Source: Marivirga lumbricoides (GTDB lineage Bacteria > Bacteroidota > Bacteroidia > Cytophagales > Cyclobacteriaceae). Taken from it: a DNA stretch of 64,000 nucleotides. The stretch is taken from assembly GCF_014636295.1 (NCBI RefSeq), contig NZ_BMEC01000008.1, positions 62,001 to 126,000 on the forward strand, given 5' to 3'. The notes under the pieces were generated by a model. It was not told the DNA's origin. It saw only the letters and a program-made list of their open reading frames with translations, and did no database searches. Numbering within the stretch: the first letter of the stretch is position 1; each line of letters begins with the position of its first letter. A program made the position numbers and the translations under genes. Shown here in pieces: positions 1 to 7,806 of the stretch.

Positions 1-370
1 TAATCATGCCTTCAGTATAGCTGTAAATCACCATTTTACGATTTCTCCTTTCGCTTTTATTTACCGAAAGCGTAAAGTAATAATCAAATAAAGTACCCCC
101 ATGCAAAACTATTTTCCCGTTTTTCATAGCAGAAGCTAATAAAAGGGGAGAATAATAAATTAAGTGGCCTTGCTTTCTGCCCATTGGTACATCAATAAAT
201 GGCGCGAATATAGAAATTACAAAAGGAAGAAATATCAAAATAAGTACGCTATAGGAGTAGGCCATAAAAGCCAAAATTGCCAGAGCTACCACCAGGTAAA
301 TAATATAGCTTATTACCTTTTTTTTTTGGGAGGAAGAAGTGTGTAAGTAAAATCGATGGATAACCTTCAT
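1..370 (-). CDS. Membrane protein of unknown function, 3' part cut by window edge
   Basis: An open frame runs leftward from an ATG at 368-370 to the window edge without a stop (123 codons visible). It was found by translating the reverse strand by hand. The N terminus is basic. Residues about 19-38 and 40-58 are strongly hydrophobic and look like two membrane segments. A soluble part follows with RKQGHLIYYSPL near residue 65 and HGGTLFDYYF near residue 90. I have seen this HGGTLFDY style in small uncharacterised Bacteroidota membrane proteins, but I assign no function. A plus-strand frame at 164-346 lies antisense to it and is a shadow. The region 371-637 upstream holds no gene that I can see. 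Confidence 0.72.
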   Translation of the reverse strand, partial: MKVIHRFYLHTSSSQKKKVISYIIYLVVALAILAFMAYSYSVLILIFLPFVISIFAPFIDVPMGRKQGHLIYYSPLLLASAMKNGKIVLHGGTLFDYYFTLSVNKSERRNRKMVIYSYTEGMI

Positions 371-637
371 AAACTAATTTCAATTATAAGAATGACGTGC
401 CATTAAGTACGGACATTGTGTGGAGCAAATGACGGCTTACTTTTTTCAAAGAGTCTTAGTTTGTGCTACTTCTCCCTACCAATGGGTATACCTCCTACTT
501 TTAATACAATGATTGTATAGATACCTATTTCTCAGCACAAGCCATTTTTCTGTTAAAAAAATTCACAACAAGAAGTAAAACAGCCTTACCCTCTAATGCT
601 ACCAGAAATTCCCCCATTGAACATAAGAAAATTTACT

Positions 638-1591
638 TTAAAATGGAAGTTTTGCTAAATCAACATTGCCCCCACATAAAATTACTCCTATCTTTTTATT
701 TTTGAATTCATTTTTAACTTTTAACAAAGACGCAAATGGAACTGCTCCTGATGGCTCTACAACCAACTTGAGGTACTGAAAAATCATTTTCATGGCTTCA
801 ACAATTTCCGCATCTGATACAGTAATAATATCTTTCACGTACTTCTGAATAATAGGAAAGTTTCTCTCTCCCAAAGAAGTTCTCAAGCCATCAGCAATAG
901 TGGCTGGGTTCTTCATTAGAATTCGTTCACCAGCTTTCCATGACCTGTATGCATCATCAGCGCCTTTAGGTTCTGCGCCATATACCGCCATTTTATTGCC
1001 AAAATACTGGGCTGAAAGCAAAGTTCCTGACATTAAACCTCCACCTCCAATAGGAGAAAAGATGCCATTCAGATGATCCGTATCCTCTATCAGTTCTTTT
1101 GCAGCAGTTGCCTGACCTGCTATTACATCATAGTTATCGTAAGGATGAATAAATGTGGCACCGGTTTTACTTACTACTTCCCTCAAAGTACTCTCTCGAG
1201 CTTCCAGGTTAGCTTCACAAAAAATCACTTCAGCGCCATATTGCCTGACTGCAGCCACCTTAACATCCGGAGCATTTTGGGGCATTACGATATATGCAGG
1301 TATTTTACTAAGCTTAGCTGCTAAGGCCAATGCCTGGGCATGGTTACCGGAGGAGTGAGTAGCCACGCCTTTTTTTAACTGCTCTTTTTTTAAAGAAAGT
1401 ACTGCATTTGAGGCACCTCTCATCTTAAATGCACCGACTTTCTGCAAATTTTCCGTCTTAAAATAAACTTTAAGGCCTACTATTTCATTTATTTGAGAAG
1501 ATGTAAAAACAGGTGTTCTGTGGATATAATTCTCAATTCGCTCCTCAGCCTTTTCTATATCATGAGCGGTAGGAATATCTTTTAATAGCAT
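638..1591 (-). CDS. PLP-dependent threonine/serine dehydratase or racemase family enzyme
   Basis: A 317-residue fold-type II PLP enzyme. The Schiff-base lysine should be K56 in KVGAFKMRGA. SSGNHAQ at 80-86 binds the substrate carboxylate, and the glycine loop GGGG at 182-185 holds the PLP phosphate. The length matches catabolic threonine ammonia-lyases and serine racemases. There is no C-terminal ACT-like regulatory domain, so it is not the feedback-inhibited biosynthetic IlvA. Substrate (Thr, Ser or hydroxyaspartate) cannot be told from sequence alone. It is divergent from the lipoprotein hydrolase at 1643, with only 51 bases between the two starts, so both promoters must lie there. Confidence 0.85.
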   Translation of the reverse strand: MLLKDIPTAHDIEKAEERIENYIHRTPVFTSSQINEIVGLKVYFKTENLQKVGAFKMRGASNAVLSLKKEQLKKGVATHSSGNHAQALALAAKLSKIPAYIVMPQNAPDVKVAAVRQYGAEVIFCEANLEARESTLREVVSKTGATFIHPYDNYDVIAGQATAAKELIEDTDHLNGIFSPIGGGGLMSGTLLSAQYFGNKMAVYGAEPKGADDAYRSWKAGERILMKNPATIADGLRTSLGERNFPIIQKYVKDIITVSDAEIVEAMKMIFQYLKLVVEPSGAVPFASLLKVKNEFKNKKIGVILCGGNVDLAKLPF

Positions 1592-1642
1592 TTGATCAAA
1601 ATTTATTAAAAATGATTATATTGTAGGTTAAACCAATTTTTT

Positions 1643-2860
1643 ATGCAAGCTAAAAAGTTTTTATCACTTATATATGTTCCTTTCTTACTCTTATTTTCAT
1701 TTGGCTGTTCCGATGAAAATGTAGCTCCTCAGTTTGAAAACATTGTGAGCTATGATTTAATCGGGTCTATATCAAAAGAAGAAGTGAATGAGCGGTTTTG
1801 CAACAATTCTTTAATTAAGGACTTCGTTAATTTTGAAGTGGAAGCTTACAAAATTACCTATATGACGCCTAATTTTGATGGCACTATGGTGGAAGCCTCA
1901 GGACTGGTTTTAATTCCGCAAGTGCAGGGCTCAGCCAAATTAACAAGCTTTCAACATAGCACCTTAGCCAAATCTCCCGATCCGGCTATCGATCAGGAAG
2001 ACAGAGCCCCATCCTATTTATCTGCTGAAAATGCTGAAATTTATTTATCAGCTGTACTTTATGCAGCAAACGGATACCTGATTTCAGCACCCGATTATAT
2101 CGGCTATGGAAGTACAGGTGATATGTTTCATCCTTACGAACATGCTCAAACTACTGCTACCACCTCTTTTGATATGTTAGTAGCCACCAAAGAACTAACA
2201 GAGTTTCTGGAAGTAAACTTAACTGACGAATTATATCTGCTAGGCTACTCGCAGGGAGGTAATTCCACCATGGCGCTGCATAAATATATTGAAGAAAACC
2301 ATTCTTCGGACTTTACCATTACCAGGAGTGCCATGGGTGCAGGAGCTTATCACAAAACTGCGGTAGGAGATTATATCTTTAATTTTGAAGGAGATTTAGG
2401 GTTTCCTTTGTACTTATACCTATGGGTGATGGATACCTACGATAAAGTTTATTTACAGCGCGGTTTAGCATACTATCTCAATGCACCGTATGCCCAAGAA
2501 GTGATCAATGGCGGATATTTTGCTATTTCCAATACAAGTCCTCAGGAAGTTTTTACAGAGGAATTTATTGCGGAAATAAATGATCCTGAAAGTGATTTTA
2601 ATGTGGCTTTGGCGGATAATGATATTTACGACTGGAAAGCCAATGCACCAATAAAGCTTTATCATAGCCTTGAAGATAACCTCGTTCCCTACTTTAATTC
2701 GAAGGATGCATTTGATGCAATGAAAGCCAGAGGAAGTACAGAAGTGCTCTTGGAAACTTATACATACAATAGTTCTGTAGAACCTGATGAAATTCATGGT
2801 GCGGGAGGCACCAAATTTTTTAGTGACGTTATTTCAAAATATTTCAGGTTTGGAATTTGA
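1643..2860 (+). CDS. Secreted lipoprotein alpha/beta hydrolase (lipase/esterase-like)
   Basis: 405 residues with a lipoprotein signal peptide: the hydrophobic run ends in FSFGC, so lipid attachment at C22 is likely. The alpha/beta hydrolase core is clear. The nucleophile elbow is GYSQGG (S203), DYIGYG at 151-156 would form the oxyanion region, a Ser-Leu-Glu-Asp stretch near 347 may give the acid, and DEIHGAGG near 388 gives the catalytic His. The overall pattern resembles secretory lipases and peptidase-like hydrolases of Bacteroidota. The true substrate is unknown. It stands alone, transcribed away from the dehydratase, and is followed by the receiver-domain gene 76 bases later. Confidence 0.8.
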   Translation: MQAKKFLSLIYVPFLLLFSFGCSDENVAPQFENIVSYDLIGSISKEEVNERFCNNSLIKDFVNFEVEAYKITYMTPNFDGTMVEASGLVLIPQVQGSAKLTSFQHSTLAKSPDPAIDQEDRAPSYLSAENAEIYLSAVLYAANGYLISAPDYIGYGSTGDMFHPYEHAQTTATTSFDMLVATKELTEFLEVNLTDELYLLGYSQGGNSTMALHKYIEENHSSDFTITRSAMGAGAYHKTAVGDYIFNFEGDLGFPLYLYLWVMDTYDKVYLQRGLAYYLNAPYAQEVINGGYFAISNTSPQEVFTEEFIAEINDPESDFNVALADNDIYDWKANAPIKLYHSLEDNLVPYFNSKDAFDAMKARGSTEVLLETYTYNSSVEPDEIHGAGGTKFFSDVISKYFRFGI

Positions 2861-2936
2861 AATTAAAATCAATCTCTTTTATTTATTAGTAAAGCTATTT
2901 TATACCCTCTTGTGGTCAAAAATAAACTGAAGAAAA

Positions 2937-3329
2937 ATGGAAGCATTTATAGTTGATGACGATGAATTGACAGTTTTTTTACATGAAGTTTTCGTTAAGG
3001 AAAGCAATTTTCATCATAATCCGCATACTTTTTATCATGGAAAAAGCACTTTAGATTACCTACTATCTCATTTCAATCCCAAAGAAAAGTATTGCATATT
3101 TCTGGATCTAAATATGCCCATTATGGATGGATGGGAGTTTTTGGATGCTATTAAAAATAAGGAAATTTCAGATAATATAATGGTGGTAGTTCTCACCTCC
3201 TCAATCAATGAAGTTGACAGGAGGAAGGCAAAAAAATACCACCAGGTAATTGATTACATGGAAAAACCGCTGAATGGACGTAAATTAGAATCTCTTAAAA
3301 AGAATAACCATTTAACGCCATTTTTTTAA
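2937..3329 (+). CDS. Stand-alone response regulator receiver (CheY-like) protein
   Basis: 130 residues comprising only a receiver domain. The acidic pocket is VDDDE at residues 6-10, the phospho-acceptor is D57 in FLDLNMP, the conserved Thr/Ser is in VVLTSS near 87, and the Lys is in MEKPL near 109. There is no output domain, so it probably acts by protein contact, as CheY or Rcp-type regulators do. No histidine kinase gene lies nearby, so the partner is unknown. The C terminus (KKNNHLTPFF) is not conserved in the family. Confidence 0.87.
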   Translation: MEAFIVDDDELTVFLHEVFVKESNFHHNPHTFYHGKSTLDYLLSHFNPKEKYCIFLDLNMPIMDGWEFLDAIKNKEISDNIMVVVLTSSINEVDRRKAKKYHQVIDYMEKPLNGRKLESLKKNNHLTPFF

Positions 3330-3417
3330 TTAAAGAGCTTCTGCCTGCAATTTTTCAACTCCTTTTACTAAATTTCCTCAATTCTGAGAGATTTCATTAA
3401 AATTAGAACTATAATTT

Positions 3418-4245
3418 ATGCCACTTATAGCTATACAAGGAGTAAAAGGTGCTTTCCATGAAATGGCAGCTAAAAAATTTGCCAGCAAGCCGATTGAGCT
3501 TCTGGAATGCATGACTTTTCGTGAGGAATGTAAGGCACTGGAAAACGATAAGGCTGATATGGCTGTAATGGCTGTAGAAAATTCTATAGCCGGAAGTCTC
3601 TCCCAAAACTATGGCCTGATTAATGAATACAGGTTACATGTTATAGGTGAGGTATATTTAAAAATTGAAATGCAATTAATGGCACTGCCTGGGGTAAAGT
3701 TGGAAGATATCCGGCATATAATTTCTCACCCTGTTGCCATTAATCAATGTAGCAAATTCCTGGACACCCTTAGCAATGTGAACATTTCTGAAGCTAAAGA
3801 CACGGCAGAATCTGCGAAAGTAATCCGGGAAAAGAAATTATATGATACCGCTGCCATTGCAGGAGAAGGTGCTGCTTCATTATATGACTTAAACATTCTT
3901 AAAAAGAATATAGAAACAGATAAGCAAAATTTCACAAGGTTTCTGATATTAACAAAAGAATCAAATAATAGCCCTAATGATGATAAAGCTTCTATTTCGT
4001 TTGAATTGAAGCATGAACCCGGCACCCTTGCTGATTTACTCTCTGTTTTTAAGGTACATGAAATTAACTTAACCAATATTCAATCTGTACCTGTTATAGG
4101 AAAGCCTTATGAGTACCGCTTCCATGCAGACCTTACCTGGAATAACAAAAAGCAGTTTGAAAAAGCACTGAAAATAGCAGAGCAATTTGCAAGCAGCATC
4201 ATTTTACTAGGCACTTACAAAAAGAGCAGTTTTAACTTTGAGTAG
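3418..4245 (+). CDS. pheA: Prephenate dehydratase (phenylalanine biosynthesis)
   Basis: 275 residues. It converts prephenate to phenylpyruvate. It begins with the typical QGVKGAFHEMAA (the family often has GxxGxFSE) and contains AVENSIAGS near 59 and the catalytic TRF triplet (NFTRFLIL, near 178). An ACT domain follows (about 190-270) and would bind Phe for feedback. The usual ESRP ligand motif reads QSVP here, which I believe is common in this phylum. There is no chorismate mutase domain. It is the first gene of an operon with an aminotransferase and tyrA. Confidence 0.9.
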   Translation: MPLIAIQGVKGAFHEMAAKKFASKPIELLECMTFREECKALENDKADMAVMAVENSIAGSLSQNYGLINEYRLHVIGEVYLKIEMQLMALPGVKLEDIRHIISHPVAINQCSKFLDTLSNVNISEAKDTAESAKVIREKKLYDTAAIAGEGAASLYDLNILKKNIETDKQNFTRFLILTKESNNSPNDDKASISFELKHEPGTLADLLSVFKVHEINLTNIQSVPVIGKPYEYRFHADLTWNNKKQFEKALKIAEQFASSIILLGTYKKSSFNFE

Positions 4246-4246
4246 C

Positions 4247-5425
4247 ATGATCATATCTAAAGCCAACAGACTGGCAAGTGTGGAAGAGTATTACCTTTCC
4301 AGAAAACTGGAAGAAATTCGTGTAATGAATGCCAATGGAGCAAAAGTGATCAATCTTGGCATTGGCAGTCCTGATTTAATGCCATCTGAAGAAACTATTA
4401 AAGCGCTAACAGCTTCGGCCAAAGCGCCTGCTCACCATGGATACCAAAGCTACCGCGGAATTCCCGAACTGAGAGAAGCCGTGGCGCAATGGTTAGAAAC
4501 CAACTTTCATATTGCTCTAAATCCCACAGCTGAAATTCTTCCCTTAATGGGCTCAAAAGAAGGGATAATGCACATTTCTATGGCTTTCTTAAATGAGGGT
4601 GACGAGGTGCTGGTGCCAAATCCGGGCTACCCTACTTATACATCAGTGAGCAAATTAGTAGGCGCAAAAATCAGGTATTATGAGATGAAAACTGAAGGCC
4701 CTGCTATAGATATTGAAAACTTAAAACAACAGGATTTATCTCGTGTAAAGCTCATGTGGATTAATTTCCCACATATGCCTACAGGTAAAAAAGCAGACTT
4801 TAACCTTCTTCAACAATTGGTAGCACTGGCAAAAGAAGAGAAATTTCTGCTTTGCCATGATAACCCCTACAGTTTAATACTAAATGATGAACCATTAAGC
4901 ATTTTCAATGTAGAAGGAGCCAGGGAAGTAGCCGTTGAGCTAAACTCCTTCAGTAAATCGCATAATATGGCTGGCTGGCGATTAGGCTGGGTGGCTGGTG
5001 AGGCTTCCTATATTCAAACAATACTTACTGTAAAAAGTAACTTCGATTCAGGAATGTTTTTACCTGTTCAGCATGCTGCTATTAAAGCTTTACAAAACAC
5101 CAAAGAATGGCATTCAAACCAAAATGCTATTTATAAAGAACGAAAAGTCCTGGCTGAACAATTGTTGAATAAATTAGGCTGCAATTTTAATGCTAATCAA
5201 GCAGGTATGTTTTTATGGGCAAAGTTGCCTCAAGGGATAGATGATGCTGAAAATTTTATTGATGAAATTCTTCAAAAAGCACATGTATTCATCAGCCCCG
5301 GACATATTTTTGGTACCAAAGGAGCCGGATACGTGAGGGTATCTTTATGCAGTGATAAAAAAGTGCTGGAAGAAGCCATTCAAAGGATAGATGCTTATAT
5401 AACAAAAAGCCAATTGAAAAAATGA
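4247..5425 (+). CDS. Class I/II PLP-dependent aminotransferase of the Phe/Tyr operon
   Basis: 392 residues from the ATG at 4247. A TTG at 4238 could add three residues but would overlap pheA, so I prefer the ATG, one base after the pheA stop. Fold-type I aminotransferase: YQSYRGIPELREA near 65, PNPGYPTY near 125, and the PLP lysine in NSFSKSHNMAGWRLGW near 235. Its position between pheA and tyrA suggests that it transaminates phenylpyruvate and 4-hydroxyphenylpyruvate to Phe and Tyr. That is inference from context; related enzymes also act on aspartate or diaminopimelate precursors. Confidence 0.87.
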   Translation: MIISKANRLASVEEYYLSRKLEEIRVMNANGAKVINLGIGSPDLMPSEETIKALTASAKAPAHHGYQSYRGIPELREAVAQWLETNFHIALNPTAEILPLMGSKEGIMHISMAFLNEGDEVLVPNPGYPTYTSVSKLVGAKIRYYEMKTEGPAIDIENLKQQDLSRVKLMWINFPHMPTGKKADFNLLQQLVALAKEEKFLLCHDNPYSLILNDEPLSIFNVEGAREVAVELNSFSKSHNMAGWRLGWVAGEASYIQTILTVKSNFDSGMFLPVQHAAIKALQNTKEWHSNQNAIYKERKVLAEQLLNKLGCNFNANQAGMFLWAKLPQGIDDAENFIDEILQKAHVFISPGHIFGTKGAGYVRVSLCSDKKVLEEAIQRIDAYITKSQLKK

Positions 5426-6270
5426 GAGTAGCAATTGTTGGCACCGGACTAATTGGAGGATCGTTGGCTCTTGCGTTAAAGAAGAGTGCTTTTGCCTCTC
5501 ATGTCATTGGAATAGATCAAAATGCGGAGCATCTGGAAAAAGCTTTGTCTTTAAAGATCATTGATGATACAGCAACGCTTCAGGAAGCTTGTCATGCGGC
5601 TGACATAATCATATTAACTATTCCTGTTGATGCAATAAGTAAAGTTTTATCTCACATCCTGGAATATATTCCGGAAACTACCACTGTTGTAGACATGGGC
5701 TCTACAAAAGAGAAAATTTGTAACGATATAGCTTTTCATCCAAAAAGAGGATGTTTTGTGGCAGCCCACCCGATAGCCGGAACAGAAAATACAGGCCCTG
5801 AAGCTGCCATTGTAGATTTATTCACTGGCAAGAAAACCATCATTTGTGAAAAAGAAAAAAGTAAGCCTCAGGCACTCTCTCAAGTTGAAAAACTGTTTCG
5901 CTCTCTGGAAATGAGCATCGAATATATGACAGCCAAGGATCACGACCTACACATTGCATATGTTTCTCACTTATCGCATATCAGTTCTTTCACTTTAGGC
6001 TTAACCGTTTTGGAAAAAGAGAAAAATGAGAAGCTGATCTTTAACATGGCAGGAAGTGGATTTGCATCAACAGTAAGGCTGGCGAAAAGCTCACCTGAAA
6101 TGTGGGCTCCGATCTTCAACCAGAATTCAAAAAATATTTCCGCTGCTTTGGGCACATACATTGAAAACCTACAAGCCTTTAAGGAGGCTATAGACACCAA
6201 TGACCTACAAAAAACCAAAGGCATTATGCAGCAAGCCAATGCCATCAGGAAAGTTTTGGACAAAGGGTGA
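5422..6270 (+). CDS. tyrA: Prephenate dehydrogenase (tyrosine biosynthesis)
   Basis: 282 residues. It oxidises and decarboxylates prephenate to 4-hydroxyphenylpyruvate. The N-terminal Rossmann motif is VGTGLIGGSLALA (residues 6-18). AAHPIAGTENTG near 115 contains the catalytic His region, and the helical dimerisation domain follows with HLSHISSF near 189. The start codon overlaps the aminotransferase stop as ATGA, showing translational coupling. In many Bacteroidota the next gene is aroF fused to chorismate mutase, but it is absent here. Nothing clear lies in 6271-6395 apart from a 38-codon GTG frame that I do not trust. Confidence 0.9.
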   Translation: MRVAIVGTGLIGGSLALALKKSAFASHVIGIDQNAEHLEKALSLKIIDDTATLQEACHAADIIILTIPVDAISKVLSHILEYIPETTTVVDMGSTKEKICNDIAFHPKRGCFVAAHPIAGTENTGPEAAIVDLFTGKKTIICEKEKSKPQALSQVEKLFRSLEMSIEYMTAKDHDLHIAYVSHLSHISSFTLGLTVLEKEKNEKLIFNMAGSGFASTVRLAKSSPEMWAPIFNQNSKNISAALGTYIENLQAFKEAIDTNDLQKTKGIMQQANAIRKVLDKG

Positions 6271-6395
6271 TCATTGATAAAATACTCCTTACCAATCACC
6301 AAAAACTCCCCTTCAAAAAAAGAAAACTGCAAGAACACCCATCCAAAATAAACTACTGGCGTACCAATACTATAGATTTAATGTGATAAAAACTT

Positions 6396-6767
6396 ATGGT
6401 ACAACAAATAGATTTAGCCGCTTCTCATGTGCTGGCTTTCCGCATTGAGAAAGAAATTAGCGAAAAGGAAATGGATCAATTACTATCGGTTATCCGCAAG
6501 AAATTAGAGCAAAAAGGAGATTTTAACCTTTATCTGGAGTTGAGCGAAATGCCTAAAATTAAACCGGATGCATTCTGGGAAGGCCTTAAGTTTAGCTTTA
6601 GTTCTTTAGGAGAATATTTGAAACAAATGAGAAAAGGAGCTGTTGTTACTGAGAAAGAATGGCTAAGAAAAGCAGCGGAAGCAGAAGATAAAATTTTGCC
6701 AGGTGTGGACGAACGTTCATTTTCATTTAGTGAAATAGACGAAGCCCGCAACTGGATTAAAAACTAA
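6396..6767 (+). CDS. SpoIIAA-like (STAS/SEC14) small protein
   Basis: 123 residues. It alternates beta strands and amphipathic helices in the manner of the SpoIIAA-like family: HVLAFRIEKEISEKEMDQL at the start, a central strand FNLYLELSEM, then FWEGLKFSFSSLGEY, and VVTEKEWLRKAA followed by the ending DEARNWIKN. Proteins of this family are cytosolic, have a STAS-like fold and have no firmly known role. It is followed 27 bases later by topoisomerase IB and may share its transcript. Confidence 0.72.
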   Translation: MVQQIDLAASHVLAFRIEKEISEKEMDQLLSVIRKKLEQKGDFNLYLELSEMPKIKPDAFWEGLKFSFSSLGEYLKQMRKGAVVTEKEWLRKAAEAEDKILPGVDERSFSFSEIDEARNWIKN

Positions 6768-6794
6768 ATTACTTTCTCCACCAGTTTTACAAAT

Positions 6795-7802
6795 TTGAAA
6801 AACAAGAAACAACGTTTAAGGCATATTGATGATTCTGCGCTTGAGATTGAGCGCAGAAAATCAGGAAGAGGCTATGCTTACTTCGATGGGAAGGGAGAAA
6901 AAATTATATCTCCCGTTTTATTAAGTCGCCTTAAAAAGATTGTGGTGCCCCCCATGTGGTCTGAGGTGAAAATCTGTAAGTTTGATGATGGCCACATTCA
7001 GGCAACAGGCAGAGATGCCAAAGGAAGGAAACAATATATCTACCACTCGGAATGGGAGCGGATACAGCAGGAAAAGAAATTTTCCCGTATGATTGAGTTT
7101 GGTAAAACCCTGCCAGCAATAAGGAAGCAAAGTGAAAAGGATTTAGCCAAACCAGGATGGGATAAGCAAAAGATTACTGCTCTAATGGTGTCCATTCTGG
7201 ATGAATATGGGGTGAGAATTGGTAACCGGTATTATCAGAAGGAAAATGAAACCTATGGCCTTACCACCTTAAGAAGAAGACATCTGCAAAAAGAGGGGGA
7301 CGAACTTATTTTAAAATATAAGGGAAAGAGCGGAATTATGCGCTCGGTAACCATTGAGGATAATGAACTGGCCAAACATATCCAAAAGGCTGCGGACTTA
7401 CCGGGATATGAAATCTTCAGATATAAGGATGAGCACGGTAAAATGCAGTCTGTCGACAGCCATGAAGTGAATGAGTATATCTGCAAAACTATTGGAGAGG
7501 ACTTTTCCAGCAAAGATTTTAGAACCTGGGCAGGCAGCAGACTAGCATTGGAGCTATATCCTGAAGCAATTGAACTTAAAAAGCAATCCAAAAGAAAGAA
7601 GTTTGGGAATATACTTATCAGGTTAATAGCAGATGAATTAGGTAATACCCCTTCTATCTGCAAAACTTACTACATACACCCTCAAATATTAGATAAAGTG
7701 AATGAGCAGGCAATTCCTCTGAAGAACCCTTATCGAAATAGCAGCAAAAGCTATGGGCTTACTTCAGAGGAAAAGCTTTTATTAGCTCTTTTGGAAACCT
7801 AA
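6795..7802 (+). CDS. DNA topoisomerase IB (poxvirus/Deinococcus-like)
   Basis: 335 residues. A type IB enzyme that relaxes supercoils by a transient 3'-phosphotyrosyl bond. The N-terminal DNA-binding part has SGRGYAYFDGKG and PPMWSEVKIC. The catalytic core includes VRIGNRYYQ, GLTTLRRRHL, KGKSG and FRTWAGSRLA, and the nucleophile is the Tyr of TYYIHP near 292-293. The start must be TTG at 6795, because the next in-frame ATG falls inside the conserved PPMWSEV motif. It ends four bases before the convergent GH15 gene, with no room for a separate terminator. Confidence 0.92.
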   Translation: MKNKKQRLRHIDDSALEIERRKSGRGYAYFDGKGEKIISPVLLSRLKKIVVPPMWSEVKICKFDDGHIQATGRDAKGRKQYIYHSEWERIQQEKKFSRMIEFGKTLPAIRKQSEKDLAKPGWDKQKITALMVSILDEYGVRIGNRYYQKENETYGLTTLRRRHLQKEGDELILKYKGKSGIMRSVTIEDNELAKHIQKAADLPGYEIFRYKDEHGKMQSVDSHEVNEYICKTIGEDFSSKDFRTWAGSRLALELYPEAIELKKQSKRKKFGNILIRLIADELGNTPSICKTYYIHPQILDKVNEQAIPLKNPYRNSSKSYGLTSEEKLLLALLET

Positions 7803-7806
7803 TTTC

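Noticed and set aside
164-346. Plus-strand 60-codon frame
   Set aside because: It lies antisense to the membrane protein frame at 1-370, whose translation has clear membrane segments and motifs. This one has no recognisable feature.
6267-6383. GTG frame of 38 codons overlapping the tyrA stop
   Set aside because: No motif, odd composition and a rare start; probably chance in A/T-rich DNA.
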